From a virus, in the IMG/VR virus record IMGVR_UViG_3300035209_000036, positions 1-46,890 of that record: 46,890 nt of DNA; one strand, written 5' to 3'. The translations under genes were made by a program, and so were the position numbers. Numbering within the stretch: position 1 is the stretch's first letter; each line of letters opens with the position of its first letter. Under the pieces are notes generated by a model, which was not told where the DNA came from, did no database searches, and was given only the letters and a program-made list of their open reading frames with translations. Positions 46,419 to 46,890 of the stretch are shown one piece after another.

Positions 46419-46730
46419 ATGAATACCAACGAAACAACCAAAGAAGCCCAAGTCATTGAAATTAGAGATAATGTGTGGATAGCGACGAAGGAATACGTGA
46501 AAACGCGAAAGCTAACAGAGTTCACCAAGCTAGCCCATGCGGGAGCTATGGTTAACGCGTTATTAGAGCTGGGGCTCCTAGTCGAAGACATCGAAGGACA
46601 GATGACAACGAAAGAAACAGCGTTCCACGCGTTGTGTGAACTGGAGAACGGGAGTCAAGTCAGGCAAACCTTAGAGAAGGCCGGCGCAATGCCGAAGAAG
46701 GCAACAGCGTTGGTAGACTCCTACGTTTGA
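46419..46730 (+). CDS. Hypothetical protein (103 aa)
   Basis: Begins MNTNETTKEAQVIEIRDNVW; helical and mixed charge, containing VKTRKLTEFTKLAHAGAMVN and ENGSQVRQTLEKAGAMPKKA. Start ATG follows an AATC-repeat A-rich leader without Shine-Dalgarno. The position between origin-like repeats suggests an early gene, possibly binding the nearby DNA. No family is recognised. Confidence 0.65.
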   Translation: MNTNETTKEAQVIEIRDNVWIATKEYVKTRKLTEFTKLAHAGAMVNALLELGLLVEDIEGQMTTKETAFHALCELENGSQVRQTLEKAGAMPKKATALVDSYV

Positions 46731-46739
46731 CACTACCTC

Positions 46740-46845
46740 GAAACCAGAAAGAGGAATGCGCAGAGAGGAATGCGCAGAGAGGAATGCGCAGAGAGGAATG
46801 CGCAGCATTCACCCTAGCTTATCCTCCTCCTCCTCTTCTGGTTTC
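46740..46845. repeat. Inverted repeat enclosing the 14-bp tandem repeat
   Basis: GAAACCAGAA (46740-46749) pairs with TTCTGGTTTC (46836-46845); AGAGG/CCTC next to them extends the match with a one-base bulge. The region between holds the tandem repeat and a perfect hairpin GAATGC-GCA-GCATTC at 46796-46810, followed by CCTCCTCCTCCTC. Confidence 0.8.
46750..46805 (+). repeat. 14-bp tandem repeat, four exact copies
   Basis: AGAGGAATGCGCAG repeats at 46750, 46764, 46778 and 46792 without change. Because 14 is not a multiple of three and both flanks are non-coding, this is a DNA-level signal (initiator, packaging or recombination site) rather than a protein repeat. The last three copies are also seen at 1-42. 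Confidence 0.95.
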
Positions 46846-46890
46846 TATGCTAGTGTTAACAAAACGAAACAACAAAATAAGAATTGTTAT
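46764..46890. repeat. Terminal direct repeat, right copy
   Basis: Identical to 1-127. In the closed genome the first gene (126-425) starts directly at the end of this segment. The whole segment is non-coding. Confidence 0.95.

Noticed and set aside
126-46730. tRNA genes or a CRISPR array
   Set aside because: I looked for T-loop strings such as GGTTCGAATCC and for regularly spaced identical repeats with variable spacers and saw none. The 19-bp array has no spacers.

Overview
The window is one complete phage genome. The first 127 bases (1-127) are identical to the last 127 (46764-46890), so the sequence closes into a circle of about 46,763 bp or is a terminally redundant linear molecule. The virion gene set is that of a tailed phage of podovirus type: small and large terminase, portal, scaffold, major capsid protein, tail tubular proteins A and B in T7-like order, internal or ejection proteins, and no tape measure or contractile tail genes. 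I see no integrase, no repressor of a known family, no tRNA and no phage RNA polymerase, so a lytic phage that depends on host RNA polymerase is the best guess. Almost no start codon has a Shine-Dalgarno sequence; starts are typically preceded by strings such as CTAAC or TTAAA. This suggests a host that uses leaders without Shine-Dalgarno sites, as many Bacteroidota do, but the host cannot be named from the sequence.

Layout. The right arm (+ strand, about 45.6 kb through the circle junction to 19.07 kb) carries early and replication genes. About 20 small unrecognised proteins come first (126-8777). Then come a PD-(D/E)XK nuclease with a likely iron-sulfur cluster, a Sak4-like ATPase with a DUF669/SSB-like partner, a ParB-like/DNA methyltransferase fusion, an A-family DNA polymerase with an N-terminal uracil-DNA glycosylase-like domain, a DUF3987-like helicase ATPase and a small ATP-dependent DNA ligase. 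Genes are packed with ATGA and TAATG overlaps. The left arm (- strand, 45.22 kb down to 19.05 kb) carries the late genes in this order: terminases, small virion and fibre proteins, a lysis-like block (a subtilase-like protein, a lipoprotein with the layout of a unimolecular spanin, and an XhlA-like holin), portal, scaffold, capsid, tail tubular proteins, fibre, ejection proteins and a 2,283-residue polyvalent protein with a zinc metallopeptidase motif. The two arms converge and overlap by 23 bp at 19046-19068.

The divergent region between the arms (45.2-46.9 kb plus the first 125 bases) is the most structured non-coding DNA: a 19-bp tandem array, a pair of near-perfect 24-nt inverted repeats flanking T13 and C12 tracts, several hairpins, and a 14-bp tandem repeat enclosed by another inverted repeat. 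It is the best candidate for the replication origin and for control of divergent transcription.

The most unexpected signal is a family of seven interspersed imperfect palindromes (core TTCA-N5-TGAAC followed by TCNACT), six of them at gene junctions. In four cases (three full copies and one half copy) a start codon of a downstream gene lies in the right arm, giving proteins that begin MNST or MNHT. Other points of interest are out-of-frame gene overlaps, the absence of a recognisable murein hydrolase in the lysis block, and unusual residues in the polymerase motifs.
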